Source: Prorocentrum cordatum
Taxonomy: Eukaryota > Sar > Dinophyceae > Prorocentrales > Prorocentraceae
NCBI GenBank assembly: GCA_963575745.1
Contig: CAUYUJ010009802.1
Location: 405,467 to 469,466, forward strand
DNA length: 64,000 nucleotides
Direction: 5' to 3'
The position numbers and the translations under genes were made by a program. Below the pieces are notes generated by a model. The model was not told where the DNA came from. It worked only from the letters and a program-made list of their open reading frames with translations, and did no database searches. Positions 9,786-21,180 of this stretch are shown one piece after another; the stretch's first letter is position 1; each line of letters begins with the position of its first letter.

Positions 9786-11939
9786 CGACGCCACGCCATC
9801 TCGCGCGACGTAAACGTGCAATTGTTGGAAGCACTCGCAAAAAGGGCAAATCTCGCCGACCTGGAGTGCACGCGTTTTTTCGTGGAGGAAATTCTGCGCG
9901 CTGCGCCAGCTGCGCCCCGGCACGAAGACCGCGCGTCGCCATCGCAGGGAGCGCGAATAATTGGCCGGCTGCCGGCTTCGGGCAACGGCTTGCCGCGCGA
10001 GTTTGTTGAACCGGTCGAAATCGCCGATCTCGAGAGAAGTGCCCCGCGCAGGCACACCGGTGCGACCATCGGTCCGCCGCGCGCAGGCGCGCTGAAAAAT
10101 AACCAGCGATTGCTCGCCTCATTAAGAGACGACGAGTTCGAAGAAATGCTGTTCAAGCAAGCGCAGGAGGAGGCCGCGCTCGGCCGTCTCTCGCCTCCGC
10201 TCGTGGCTGGCGACAATGTGGACCTATTGGAGATCATCATTGCGCAACGTTTCGGGGTCGCACAAGGTCTCAAGGCCGACGGCGCCCCGAAGGTCGCGCG
10301 CGCCTTCCGCGAAGGTGTCGCGCGTCCGCAACACGCATGGGTGCGCAGGTACGTTCCGTCGAAGATTATACCAGGTGTGGCGTCAATGGCGCGACGATGC
10401 CGGCTGAAAAATTACGCCACGAGGCGATTAACGTTCTTTTTTGCCTCGCCAAGCTCGCCGCCGAGACGGCGAGATGCGCTCTACTCTGCCTCTCCCCAAG
10501 GGGCGCTCGCGCGCGCGGGACAGGTGAGTGATGATATCGCGCTCATAAAAGCAGACGTGCATGCAGCATTCCGACGCTGCCCACTCCGGCCCGATAACCC
10601 GAGGTTCGCGTACGTTGCTTTCAAACATAAAGGCGCTGCGGTCATGGCATGCCACAACTCTCTACCTTTCGGCGCAGGCCGGCCGCGCCGGGTCGCCCCC
10701 CTCGCGGCGACGTGCCCCGCGCTGCAATTCAGTCGCCAGCGTGAACGGCTGGGAGAGAATCGGCGCGCTGATTACGACAATCGCGAAAAAGATTCTGCAT
10801 ATCCCAATTTGTACGGTATGTCGGCGACTTCTTCGCGGCCCTGCGCGCGGCCGAGGCGGGAGCGAGCGCGCGCGCCGGGTGCCGCCATCGCGCGCAGCCG
10901 TGCGCGGAGGCGGAACACGCCCTTGATTGCCTCGTTCGCCTCATCAGGGCGCTCCTTGGGCCATCGGCGCCGCTGGCCGAACATAAAAGGAATGCGGCGA
11001 CCCGCTGGTGATTCTGGGGCTGCGCATCGAGCTGTCGCCAGAAAGGGTGCGCGCCGCGCCGTCGGACGACAAAGCAGAAAAATGGATGGGCCGCAAAGCC
11101 GAAGCAATTCGCACCGACAAATTGGCGCCAAGTGTATTTCACGCCCGCGCGAGCGTTCAGTCCCCGCGCGCGCCGCCGCGCAGGCGCAGCCTCAAAGCTC
11201 GCAGGAACACTATCCTGGGGCGCGTCCCACCAGTTCAGGAGAGCGGGGCGCGCAATGGTGCGCCCGCTCTTCCAGCGCGCGCACGGGCGCGGCAGCAGGC
11301 TGAGCGGTAACGTGCGTGATTCGCTCTGCTGGTGGCGCGACGTGTTATACAGCCGAACGGTTGAACTGAGGAAGTTCAAGGCGAGCTCCGAGGCGCTGGT
11401 CGTGATGTGGGCCGACGCGCGCGGATCCCCGCCGCGCCTCGCGGCGGTCGCGCTAATCGACGTTCGCTGGTTCTTCTGTGACATGGAGCCATCCGCCGAA
11501 ACCTTGGGGCGCGCGCGCGGCGCGCCGGTGTTCAGGGCGCCCGCGCGCGCCGCGCGGCCGCCGCGGCGCCGGCAATTCTCGCAGAGGGCCGACTCACAGA
11601 TCACAGGTCTCGAGAGCAGTGGCCCTCGGTCTCTGCAACCGGGAGTCCAGTCTCAGGGGCGACCTGATCGTCTTCGGCGACAACGCGGCTACTGGAGCAA
11701 TTCTTAAGAAGGGCTGCGCCAGCGCAACCGATCATCGCGCCCTCGCGCACGAATTTTGGCCGGTAATCTGGGCACTCGATATGCGCGTCTTAATCGAAAG
11801 GGTGCCGACCGAAGTGGATATTGCAGACCTGCCGAGCCGCGAGGAATACAACCTCCCGGCGCGGCTAGGTGCGCGCGGCACGAAAGCGGGCCTCGCAAGG
11901 GCATTCGCGAGCCCCGCCCGCCAGCGCGGGTTTCGCTAA
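9786..11939 (+). pseudogene. DIRS-type reverse transcriptase plus RNase H, frameshifted
   Basis: RT landmarks in order: RFGVAQGLKADG (about 10247); DVHAAFRRCPL (10552-10585), carrying the first catalytic Asp; HNSLPFGA (about 10650); the YxDD box as YVGD (10817-10828), with the first Asp replaced by Gly; then LGLRIELSPERV and DKAEKW (from 11010). The connection LAGTLSWGASHQFRRAGRAM (about 11190) is characteristic of DIRS-like pol. RNase H follows: MWADARGSPPR..ALIDVRWFF (11405), VFGDNAATGAIL (about 11673) and ERVPTEVDIADLPSREEY (to about 11850), ending at TAA 11937-11939. At least four frame changes separate these pieces, so no functional polymerase is encoded here. Confidence 0.8.
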
Positions 11940-12009
11940 CCATCTCCGCGCAATCTCACGCTGACACGCATATTCTATGGCGCGTCAGCGGCTGTCGGGC
12001 GGCTGCATC

Positions 12010-13484
12010 TCATGCGCGGCGGGTAGTCTTTCTTCTGCGCGACCGAGTCGCGTCCCGCATGCGTTCGGTCGCGCGTGCGGGCGCGCGCGTCGCGCCAAGC
12101 GCAGGGTCCGCGCCCCCTGCCCGGACGCAGCGACGTAGTCGTGAGTCTACGCGACGCTCTTGCTCATCGCTTTTCTTCGTTCGGCGCAGCCGCCATACGC
12201 GAAGCAGTGGCTCTTTTGGTTGCAAATGACGTCTTGTCGCTAGATGATATAAGAAGGGCGCCAGACTGCCAGGGCTGGGCCGGCAGCCGGGCGGGCGCGC
12301 GCGCGCACGCCGTCAAGTCGCGCCCGCGTCATCAGCATAGGCGGCAGGCGTCGCGCGCGTGAGACTGGCGCGCGCCGCGCAGCGCTGCGCCCCTCCGTCG
12401 GGGCCGCCGCCGCCCGGCATCCGCGGGGCCGCGCCGAGTTGTAAACGTCCGCGAACCGTGCAGTGCGTTCGCAGCCACTCGTCCTCTGACGACAGCAGTG
12501 ACGACAGCAGCTCATCGGAGACATCGTCGCCCGCCCCCGCGCCGCCCATGCGCAGCCGGGGGCGCGACAGCGCGGAACGCCTTGTAACGAGGGTGGAAGC
12601 AAACGTGCGGCTGTTCGGGGGAATGCAGTCGAACGGGCCAGTCGCGGCGGCGCCCGTCGATGCGCAGTCGTGGCGCGAGCGCGAGCGCCTGCGCGCGCTG
12701 CTGGACTCGTGCCCACGTTCCCTGGGCACGATAACAGCGGCGGCGAAGTCGTGGTTCTATTTCGCCGAGAACCGATTACACCGCTCGGGCGAAGCGCTCG
12801 CCCCGGATGTGGACGGCCTGCTGGTGTGGTCGGGCGCCTTCAAGTCTGCTGGCACCTTCAACAACTCGCGCGCTGTTCCTACAGTGCTTCGCCTTCGCCC
12901 TCAGATTACCGTCGAACGGCCTGGGGGCCACCGTGCGCTACGCTGACTCTTCACAGCGTTGTGTCTTCAGCGGCGAAGAACTTCGCGCAAAGGTCACCCA
13001 AGCCATACTCGCCGTAAGCGAACACTGTTCCACGTCGTACCTCAGCAGAAAGAAAAACGTGCCGCACCCGTGCAAGGTGACGCGTGAATGCTGGTGCACA
13101 AAGTGCCAAGCGACATGCCCACTGCACGCGCCCAGGGCTGCCCTGGGCAGAGTCCCGACTGGCGCGCGGCCATTTGTCGACCTACGTCGATAGTTGTCAG
13201 ACGGGGCAGTGCAAGCGCGACCCGTCATTGTACGACAGCTGAGGTCCGCGGCCAGGACCGCGGGCATCCGTCATCCGGAGGAGCTGACCTCGAAGTGTCT
13301 GCGGCGCGGTCACGCAGAGACCGTCCGCAGGGCGGGAGGTCGTCTCGGTGACATCCTGAGGGCGGGGGGCTGGTCGCCCTGCGCATTCAAAGAATATCTG
13401 GACCGCCCGGAGCTCGAGTGCGCGGCCACGAGCGAGGCCGTGTCGCTCGCATCCGCGGCAGCCGCCCTCGAGGCTCGGCCCTGA
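12010..13484 (+). pseudogene. Tyrosine recombinase of the retrotransposon, broken
   Basis: Performs circle integration in this family. Visible parts: a Ser/Asp-rich linker (about 12475-12530); an N-terminal core-binding region, RERLRALLDSCPRSLGTI..WFYFAENRL then LLVWSGAFKSAGTFNN (about 12670-12870); after a frameshift, a Cys-rich patch (CWCTKCQATCPLHA, about 13090); a TAG near 13191; and the catalytic C-terminus from 13194 to 13484 with LRRGHAETVRRAGGRLGDIL, GGWSPCAF and the nucleophile in FKEYL (Tyr codon at 13395). Spacing of Arg, Gly-Gly-Trp and Tyr matches DIRS recombinases. The last 97 codons are open. Confidence 0.75.
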
Positions 13485-13576
13485 GCGGACCGCGTTTCCG
13501 CGCGTGCGCAGCTGCCGTCGCGCGAAGCTTGCAGTGGGTGTCCGTCGTCGTCGGCAGCAGCGGTCGTGTTCGCAGT

Positions 13577-13768
13577 GGGTGTCATGCGTTGAACGCTGCT
13601 CCCTCGCCGCGCGCCGCTGTGGTTTCGTCTGCCACGCATGCGGCGCCGCGCCGCGGTGGGCCCAACCCAGTTGGGCCGTGCCCAGATGTGGCGCTCGCGA
13701 GGGGGCGCGTCGCACCACGGAAGGGGCGCGACGCGCGTGGGAGCATGTCACCGCCAGGATTGTGGTGG
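13577..13768 (+). repeat. Split direct repeat B1
   Basis: Aligns with B2 at 14115-14304 from GGGTGTCATG through CTGCTCCCTCGCCG, CGCATGCGGCGCCGCGCCGC and GATGNGGCGCTCGCGAGGGG to GTCACCNCCAGG. It directly abuts A2 with a short shared core (TGG), as expected for a circle-junction arrangement. Confidence 0.85.
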
Positions 13769-14053
13769 ACGCACAAGCTTTCCTAGTTCGTGGGCACACT
13801 CGTTGGGAGGGTGCAGCGGGGGGCCGCGCGCGGCCAGCAGGCACGCGCGCGCGGCGCGCGTCCTGCAGGCGTGCGCGGGTCGCTCGGCAGGCGCGCGCGC
13901 GCGCGGGGCAGGTCCGCGCGAGCGCCCTCGCTGCGCAGGCGTTCGTCGCAGGTGCGCGCGCGGCCCGACGGGGGCGAGCGCGCGCCGCGACGCCGCGCGG
14001 GCGACCGCGATTATTTGCAGGACGGGCAGGCCCGCTGCAGTCTTGCTTCTCCC
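13766..14053 (+). repeat. Split direct repeat A2
   Basis: Second copy of A1, starting TGGACGCACAAGCTT and ending TGCAGTCTTGCTTCTCCC. It differs from A1 at scattered sites, consistent with the decay of the open frames. About 60 bp separate it from B2. Confidence 0.85.
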
Positions 14054-14114
14054 ACCCACCCACACCTGGCGCGCTGCGCTGCGCGTGTTGGATGCGACGG
14101 TGAGTTGCGTCGAG

Positions 14115-14304
14115 GGGTGTCATGCCCGAGCGCTGCTCCCTCGCCGTGCGCCGCGGTGGTTTCGTCTACCACGCATGCGGCGCCGCGCCGCGGCGGGCCC
14201 AGCCCAGCTGGGCTTTGCCCAGATGCGGCGCTCGCGAGGGGGCGCGTCGCACTCATCGAAGGGGCGTGGCGCGCCTGGGCGCTTGTCACCACCAGGTTTG
14301 CGTG
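14115..14304 (+). repeat. Split direct repeat B2 and right end of element
   Basis: Second copy of B1. It ends CCAGGTTTGCGTGG, after which the 41-bp host satellite resumes with AGGAAGTCTCAGG. The right boundary of the element is therefore fixed to within a few bases. Confidence 0.85.
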
Positions 14305-14479
14305 GAGGAAGTCTCAGGCGGGAGCCGTCGTTGCGGTAATCCGGGGGGCCAGGGGCCCAGTTTGAGCACGAAGACCTTCCCTGTCAAAAAAACAAGGTGC
14401 GAGCGTTGAGGGGCGCACTTTGATCGAGAAAAACAGCATGCACCAGTGAGGGGGGGGATCAGCAACACTTATTCTTCAG

Positions 14480-14625
14480 AAGTGAGAGTTCAACAACAAC
14501 AGCAACAACAACAACAACAACAGCCGCAACAACAGCAACAGCAGCAGCAGCAGCAACAACACCAACACCACCACCACCAACAACAACAAAAACAACAACA
14601 ACAACGTCAACGCAACAATCAAAAT
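14480..14625. repeat. (CAA/CAG/CAC)n microsatellite
   Basis: Imperfect CAN triplets. The plus frame reads as a poly-Gln/His stretch within an otherwise unrecognised open frame (14446-15099), most likely non-coding simple sequence. Confidence 0.85.
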
Positions 14626-15600
14626 TCTCACTACGAATTCCATATTCAGCCACGCGCCCAGGGACTATCAATGACAAAAATCGCCCCCCTCACTCTGACT
14701 TCCACACCGACCCTGTTTTGCACGCGTGCTGGAGCCATGCCATGTATTTTTTGTTTACACGTGCACCATCAGCTGCCAGTCCGGCTCCGCAGAGCCTTGG
14801 GCTGCCAAGGTGGAGCGCGCCGTCGGCCCAATGTCGACAAAGCTGCCTCGACGCGCCTCCACCGTCCGGTCGGGGCTGCCTCGGCCCAATGCGGGCGACC
14901 CGGCCAGCGGCTGAAACCGGGCCCCCCCGCCCGCACTTCAGGGGTCCAAAACCGCGTGGTGACGGACTGCGTGGTGACCTCGGAACCCCCAACGACCTCA
15001 CCGCACGGTCTTGGGACCTCGGGGGCCCCAGTCGCTCGGAACGTCCTCGGAAAACGACCCGAATCCCGAAACCGCGCGGTGACTCCGAATCCCGACTGAC
15101 TCACCACGCGGTGTGGTCTGCACACCCCTTGGGGGCCCCCGACGCGCACCCGGGCTGCCCCTGGCGCGCCCAGGAAAGGAGGGGGGCCAACCTTCGAAGG
15201 AGGAGGCTTCCTGGGACGGCGCGCACAAGGGAGATTGAGGATCGAGGAGGAGGCTTTGGGGCGTTGCCAGCCGGTCTTGCACCTCTGAGGTGACGCCCTC
15301 GTGGCTCGCCGAGGGCTGCCGAGGCCCCCAGGGGCTCTTGCCCTTGCCTTAGCGTCTGGCCTGCTCTGGAGCCCGACGGGCGCGCACTTCGCACGCCTCC
15401 GCGGCGCCGCACCAACTACTGGCGAGCGCACGTGGAAACGGCGGCGGAACTGCATTCGTGCTCATGACTGACGGATGCGCTCGGGCAAAGGCTTAGACGG
15501 TGGAGGAGGCATCACTCCTGGTAATGCAGGAGGCCCAGCCACTTCCACGTCTACCTCTCCGTAGCAGCTGGCTTCTCTGTATGCCAGAAGGCGGGGGACA
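14626..15600. other. No recognised gene
   Basis: GC-rich sequence with long overlapping frames on both strands (Arg/Pro/Gly-rich). ACCGCGCGGTGACTC-type short motifs recur (near 14950, 15060, 15105). Nothing recognised. Confidence 0.35.
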
Positions 15601-16718
15601 AAGTCGCGGCGAAACAATGCTGGACGTCAGCTCAAGGAGATGGAGCAATCAGAATCCGCTCACGGCGAGCTGGTGCGTCAACTCCACAAGCAGCTCAAAC
15701 AGCGCGGCGTCGATGATCGATCGATGACTGTCTGGGCCCGCAGAACCGCGAGGCGATGCTTTACGCCTCGCCCCCATTCAAGTTTGAGGAATTTGATTGC
15801 GATACCAGTCCAGAGCAGAAGAAAGAACTCGAGACAAGGGCTGCGAAGTTGCGAGAGGGCATCTCAGGGCTCGCTGGCAACCTCTTCGCGGATGCCAAGT
15901 CCACGCCAAGAAGCGCATGTGCGAGGCTCCTGCAGACGGTGGAGATGCACCGGCTGCGCGGGAGGGGGCTCCCCCAGCCGCCCCTGGCGAACCTGCTGCA
16001 GGTGCTATTGCGTCGTCGTCGGATGGCTCAGACCGCCAGAGCTGATTTAGGCGAAAGCGCTGCAAACAGTTCAGCTCCTCATCAGTCCCCCATTGGAGGC
16101 CTTTGCGGGGCTGCTCAGATCTAGGCTTCTCCTGGCCAGAATCCTGGGAGCTTGTTCAGGGAGCCTCGTCCAGGCAGGATTGCAGCGCAGGCTCATGCCA
16201 GACGATTTTTCGGAGCCGCCCTCAACTGCCCAGGTGCAGCTCTGAAGTCGTCGAGGCCTTCCCAGGTTTTAGAAGTGCGCTGGAGTTCAGGTCTCTGCTC
16301 GTGCGTCTCGGATGCGGTGGTCGCCGCTCTGTTTGCTCGTGCTGATGCCGTCCTCCTGCCTCCTCGTTGTCGGCGCCGGGGAGGGGTCCGAACTTCTCGG
16401 GCCAAGTCGCAAGGTGGCCAAGGCCACCATCCACTTTTCGAGCGCGTCTAAGCTGCACCCTGTTCTCACGCTTTGGGGCCAGGCAAGCAGCAGCGGCGTG
16501 CGTCCTGTTTCCTGCTATGAGCTGCCGTCGTCGGAGCCTGTCATGAGGCTCGCGGCGCTCAAAAGAGTAGAAGTTGAGCGCTCTATACCTTGTGCTGGAT
16601 CGGCGAAAGTCTGGTCTCAGAACGCGGAGATTGGTCGAGTCGATCGTGTCCTTCCTGGCGCGGTGCTATCGGTCTCTTGCGTTGCCAATGTTCCAGAGTC
16701 GAATGCTAATCAATATGG

Positions 16719-17240
16719 TTGAGCTTGGATTTGCTTGAAGGTGGCTCACGTGCCCATGTCATTCTGCGTCAGGAACACCGTTTGGGGGGTGACGAAAAGC
16801 TTGCTGCCAGCTCGTGGCGCTGCAAACCAGGTTGGGAATATGTGCCGTCTGATGCCGAGCCTTCGGCGGCTGCCGACATTTTTGCTGGCGTTGCGATCTC
16901 TGCCCGCTCATGGCTTGGTCTCCAGGGTGCGCTCGGGGGCGAGATCGCACATGGTCGCTGTCTGGCTGGAAGGATTCGTCTTCCTGGGTGCCCCCCGTAG
17001 CGATGGCGTCCTCATGTTTGTACCACACTGAGGGGCCGTCTGATCATGACCGTCGCACCCCCTCTCAGCTTGGCCACTTTCTCTCGCGGCGCGAGCTCCC
17101 TTCAGTTGCTGGAGCGGGCCGCAACTTTGAGCCGCCGCTCCTCGAAGAGTCTGGCGTCGCCGCTGGGAGGCGCGGCGCGTTGGCGGCCCCGCCCAGTCCA
17201 GCTGCGCGCGCGCCCCCGCTGGCAAGACCACGACTTAGCA
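16719..17240 (+). pseudogene. AP-endonuclease domain of the decayed LINE
   Basis: The frame LLEGGSRAHVILRQEHRLGG carries the catalytic Glu in RQEHR. It continues with GWEYVPSDAEPS and GVAISARSWLGLQGALGGEI, shifts frame near 16985 to VAMASSCLYHTEG, then LGHFLSRRELPSVAGAGRNF, where the expected Asp of the GDFN-type box is lost (GAGRN). These blocks match the order in APE-type endonucleases that nick target DNA for target-primed reverse transcription. Followed by a G-tract (17253-17282). Confidence 0.65.
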
Positions 17241-18319
17241 TTATTTTGTTTGCTTGGGGGGCGGGGGGGGGGGCGGGGGGGAGGGCGGCCGAGGGTATTC
17301 GCTCAGCTCGTGTGTTGTGGATTGGGGCACCTTTTCATCCCCTCGTCGTCCTGTCTGCCTCGCCTTCTTTCCTCAACTTGCTATCGTGCGCGCTCGCTCT
17401 CCCCTCGCGCCCCGCCCCCTCCCCGCCCCTCCCATCTCCCCGCTGACCGCTGAGTTCTTTTGGGGCCCTCGGCCTAGGGGGGCCTCGTGGGCCCGCGAGC
17501 TGGATTGCAACCGGGGCTCTGGGGTAGCTCGGGCTGTCCCATCGGGCACGGGCTGGACCTTCGTCCAAACTCGGGGGCCGGGGTCGTCGAGCTGGGAGCT
17601 CGAGGGCGCCGGCCTCAGTTGGTCTGGCGCTCGATCTGTCCTGCTGGAGGCCGCGCCAAGCATCCTGAGCCAAGGCCTATCATCTGGCTCGCGGCCCAGT
17701 GGCGCGCGCTCGCGCTCTCTCGTCTGTCCGGCGAGGTTCGCCCGGCGACGAACTTGGGCAAGCTGAACGCCGAGCTACTGGTGCACAGCGTCATCCACCT
17801 CGGTCCTTCAGCATACCTCTCTGCTCGAGCCGCGCGCCTCGCGGGCGCCGCTGCTGCTGCAGACCCCAGTGGTTTTGGAGACTGGGGTTAGGGTAGCTGA
17901 TTGAGGCCGTCAAGTTTTTCCGGAAGCAGCCTCGGGCCGACTGGCCAGCGCGGCTTCGCGTTGGCGTCGAGGCGGGGTCGAAGAAGGTTCGCCGGATCAT
18001 CGGGGGGCCTGACCCTTGGACCCCCTCGGCCGCTCCAAGCGCCGAAGGCTGGGCTGAGTCGGATTCCCTATCCCACTTGGAAGCTGACGGCGATCGTTTC
18101 TCGGCCCTGCGGGGCCAGAAGGGGTGCCGAGCCTTTTGTTGGGATCCTCCTGGGCCCGTCGCCTCGCCTCTCGTCGGGCGAGGTTAGTGCGGCTGCCTAA
18201 AAGTGCAAGAAAGATTCGGCTCAGTCTCTGGCTGGTTTTCCTTGCCGCCACTTTTCGCTCCCGCGGAATTCAGTGCTCGCGCATTGAGCTTATAGTCTTT
18301 GGGGTGAATTCCGCTTCAG

Positions 18320-18990
18320 GTTTCGTTGTCCCTGCTGGCGCATCTGTCGAAGCCGTCTGGTGCTTGCAGGTCGATTGGGGCGTCCTGCTCCAGACGCGGG
18401 ACCTGGGCGCGTCTAAGACGCCCCCTCGCCCTGCGCTGGGGGCAGCAGCGCCGCGGGATTCACCGGGCCGCTGGACACCATCGAGGAGCGTCGGACGTCG
18501 CGTGGAGACAGGCTGCCACGGCCGCAGCGAGCACTTCTGCGGGCCTCTACTCGTGCTCGATGCTCTCGGCTTACGCAAGTTCTCTGAGGGGGGCATCTCG
18601 CTGGTCGAGCTAGAAGCTCGTAGTCATTGTTAAGATTGTCCTGCTGCTCCGGCTCGCCTAGTAATTGTTCTGATTGTCCTGCTGCTCCGGCGCGCCTCCC
18701 TCTTTTGACGCGCAGACGCGGGCGTTTCCTCTGCTTGGAAGGTTGGATCGAAGGCTCCTGTTTAGCGCAGCGAGGAGTCATTGTGGGTCGCTCGCTGGTC
18801 GCGACCTTAATCAGGGTGCACGGCGTGGAAGATTGCGAATGGCTCATCCCTCGGCCTTCTGGACCTCGACGCGTGCATCGATTATCAAGGTTTGTCGTGT
18901 TGCGGGCCCAGCAATACCGTCATTGCCAGCACTGTGTCGGGTGCTCGTAACTTGCATCAAAGAGTTGAGGACGTCATAGACTGTATCTTT
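18320..18990 (+). pseudogene. RT remnants of the decayed LINE
   Basis: Recognisable scraps only: SASGFVVPAGASVEAVWCLQ (about 18310), VAWRQAATAAASTSAGLYSC (about 18500), FSEGGISLVE, and IASTVSGARNLHQRVEDVID (about 18922) from the region following the active site. The FADD/YADD box itself is not preserved. A 38-bp direct duplication (GATTGTCCTGCTGCTCCGG at 18634 and 18672) adds to the damage. Assignment rests on resemblance to dinoflagellate LINEs and needs a profile search. Confidence 0.45.
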
Positions 18991-19666
18991 GCCATGGATA
19001 AGACGCGCAGCGTGTCGTCGTCGAAACATTTGGTGTGGCAAGCGTCGTCTCAGCTAGCTGGCTCGCGTCCTGCAGCTCGGCGACGGCCGCGCGCCTCGTT
19101 GTGGGCCACACCGCCGGTCGCGCTCTCACAGCCTAAGGAAGACTGGCGAAGCTTAAAGCTAGGATCGCTGCCACCAGCAGGAAGGCCTCCCGCTTGCGCC
19201 GACAGAATAAGGCGCTCAAGAGGAGCACCATCAGCCGCGCTGTTTTCGTCTGGGCCGCTTGCTGGGCAAGTTGTGGCAGCGAGGTCACATGCGCTTGCGA
19301 TTGCGACCTCCACCTTCACCCATCTTTTCAGAAGGCAGCTTCTCAGAATTGTCCGTCCCCGCTCCAAACTTCATCCCCTCATTGCGTCCGCCATTTTGGG
19401 TGATGGCCCTTGTTGGTGCACCGCCTGCACTCCCATGGCCAGATGGGTAAAAGGAGATCTGGCTCGCTCAGACCTCGGCTGTTCGCTGGTCGCCGAAGCT
19501 GCCCGCGCGGCGCCGCGCGCGGGCCGCCGCGCTTGGCGGGGGCGCCCGCTCTCAGCAAGGCGTCGCGGGCCCGTCGCGGGCCCCCAGGACGTTGCTTGTC
19601 CGAGCCGCGGTGGGCCGCGAAGGAATGCGCGACCTTCCAGGCCGAGTCTCCCGCGCTTGTTAAATT

Positions 19667-19969
19667 ATGCGCAGGGAACGCGCATGCTCGGCTGCCAAGA
19701 TAGGGGCGAGACGCAGCGTCTGCTATGACATGGCGAAAGAGTCGCTAGCGAACAAGAAGTTTATTGCCTTAGAAAAGAGCAGGACCCGCGCCTTCGCAAC
19801 TAAGGCGTTCCCGACCAGAGAGCGCGCGCTCAGCCTGGGCTACCTGATTGATGTCACTTGCCCCCTCTGCGGCAAGCGCGGCTTTATTGTTCGCCGCTTC
19901 TGGATTTGCTCGCACTGTGCTGTTCGAGAGATTTGCGGGCAAGAGGTTAGTAAGGAGTCAGACATTTAG
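19667..19969 (+). pseudogene. C-terminal cysteine motif of the decayed LINE
   Basis: A 100-residue open frame includes ALSLGYLIDVTCPLCGKRGF then RRFWICSHCAV: two CxxC pairs about 15 residues apart, in the position of the C-terminal Zn motif of dinoflagellate LINEs (usually CPLC..D..HR.W.C). The middle His is replaced, consistent with decay. Confidence 0.5.
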
Positions 19970-21180
19970 CGGGCGCTCGAGGCTCGAGCTGCTGGCGAGG
20001 ATTTCTTGGTTTCTATCTCTAGAGCTTTCGCTCGCCCAGCCCAAAGCTATCCTCGCCCTCCCTCGGCAAAGGATGGCGGCCCTTCGGTCGCGCGGCAGGG
20101 GGGCGATCAGGCCCCCCTCCTCTGGCAAGCCTGCACATGCCCATCTTTGGAAGTCGCTGGTCGCGGGCGGCCTTTGCGTCGGGCACCAGGTCGGGATCTC
20201 CGCAGAGCAGGTCCCTGCGTTACCGCTGCTGGCGACTCGGGATCTCTCTTGGCCGAAATTTGCGCGCCCGTCTGGGCCCTTTGCCCCTCCAGCCCCTAGT
20301 GTGCCGAATTTTCTGCCTACGCGTGGACTTGCTTTCTTGGTGTACCTGATTACACTAACATTTGCTCCAGATGCTCATGTCATTAAGGTTGCCAATGTTC
20401 CTAGGTCCGATCATATGCCAGGTGAGCGCGCCCATGCCGGGGCTTTTTTTAGCGCCACTCCGCCTCCACTCTCGACCTGCCCTGCGAGAAAGTGGCTGCC
20501 CGCAAAGATGTCGACGACTCTGACGTCGACAGTAGGGAAAGGTGGATGCGCGCAGGAAGTCCATGTGCCATTGATCGCATCATTCGCGCCGCCCGTTGAG
20601 CACTCGCTTAGCTGCTCGACCGTCTCCGCTCTGGGATCTGTTAGATCTGTTCCAGGTGCAACTCCTGATGGCACCGCCCGGCCCCCCCCCCGTGCCCCCC
20701 GTCATCGTTGAAAGCCCCGGGCTGGGGTTTGGAGGTGCGAAGTACGCCTCAAAGGAAAACGCTCTGCTGACAGGCCTGGTCCTGGACCTTGTGTGAGGTC
20801 TGGCTAGTTGCATGCCAGTCGTTTGGATTTTCTGAAGTATCGTGAAGTCGCGTTCGATTGCGATGGCAGTTCTTTTCAGTTGCATCATGTGTTAATGTTG
20901 CTCTTGTGGCGCGAGGGCCAAAAGGCCTCTCGGAAGCGCGTCGAGGTCCGACCGGTGCGACAAGAACTCGATGACACTTTTTGCGCATCAGAGGCTTGCG
21001 CCCCCATTGCAGCAGAAGAGGGGTGACAGTTGACGCGGATAATCTCATTCGCTGCATTCGCCCGGATGCGCCTGCACTGGAGGAGGACGGGGTGTCGGAT
21101 AGCACTCCCCCTGCCGCCTCCTGCTCGTCGAGTTCTCGACCCGAAGAGCAGCATCTGAAGTCGGACGGCCCTCCCAAGCG

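Larger units (their letters stand above)
5331..14304 (+). mobile_element. PAT/Ngaro-like tyrosine recombinase retrotransposon, decayed
   Basis: About 9 kb with split direct repeats in the order A1 (5331-5620), coding body, B1 (13577-13768), A2 (13766-14053), B2 (14115-14304). This arrangement is diagnostic of PAT, Ngaro and Kangaroo-type DIRS elements, which integrate as circles through a tyrosine recombinase and leave no target duplication. The body encodes, in order, gag-like, RT plus RNase H, and tyrosine recombinase remnants, all plus strand and broken by frameshifts and stops. Both flanks are the same 41-bp satellite. LTR elements would have simple terminal repeats and an integrase, neither of which is seen. 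Family assignment is firm; subclade is not. Confidence 0.85.
15620..21180 (+). mobile_element. Decayed plus-strand non-LTR retrotransposon
   Basis: A series of short plus-strand frames keeps the order of a LINE polyprotein: a possible ORF1 segment (15640-16050, EMEQSESAHGELVRQLHKQL and PEQKKELETRAAKLREGI), AP endonuclease (16719-17240), RT remnants (about 18320-18990), RT thumb-like sequence (about 19050-19650) and a cysteine motif (19667-19969). Frameshifts and stops occur every 100-300 bp, so it is an old inactive copy. Its ends are not defined; 20000-21180 keeps long frames I cannot assign. Confidence 0.65.

Noticed and set aside
5331-14304. LTR retrotransposon (Copia/Gypsy type) because of direct terminal repeats
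   Set aside because: The repeats are split (A1 ... B1A2B2), there is a tyrosine recombinase and no DDE integrase or protease, and no target duplication.
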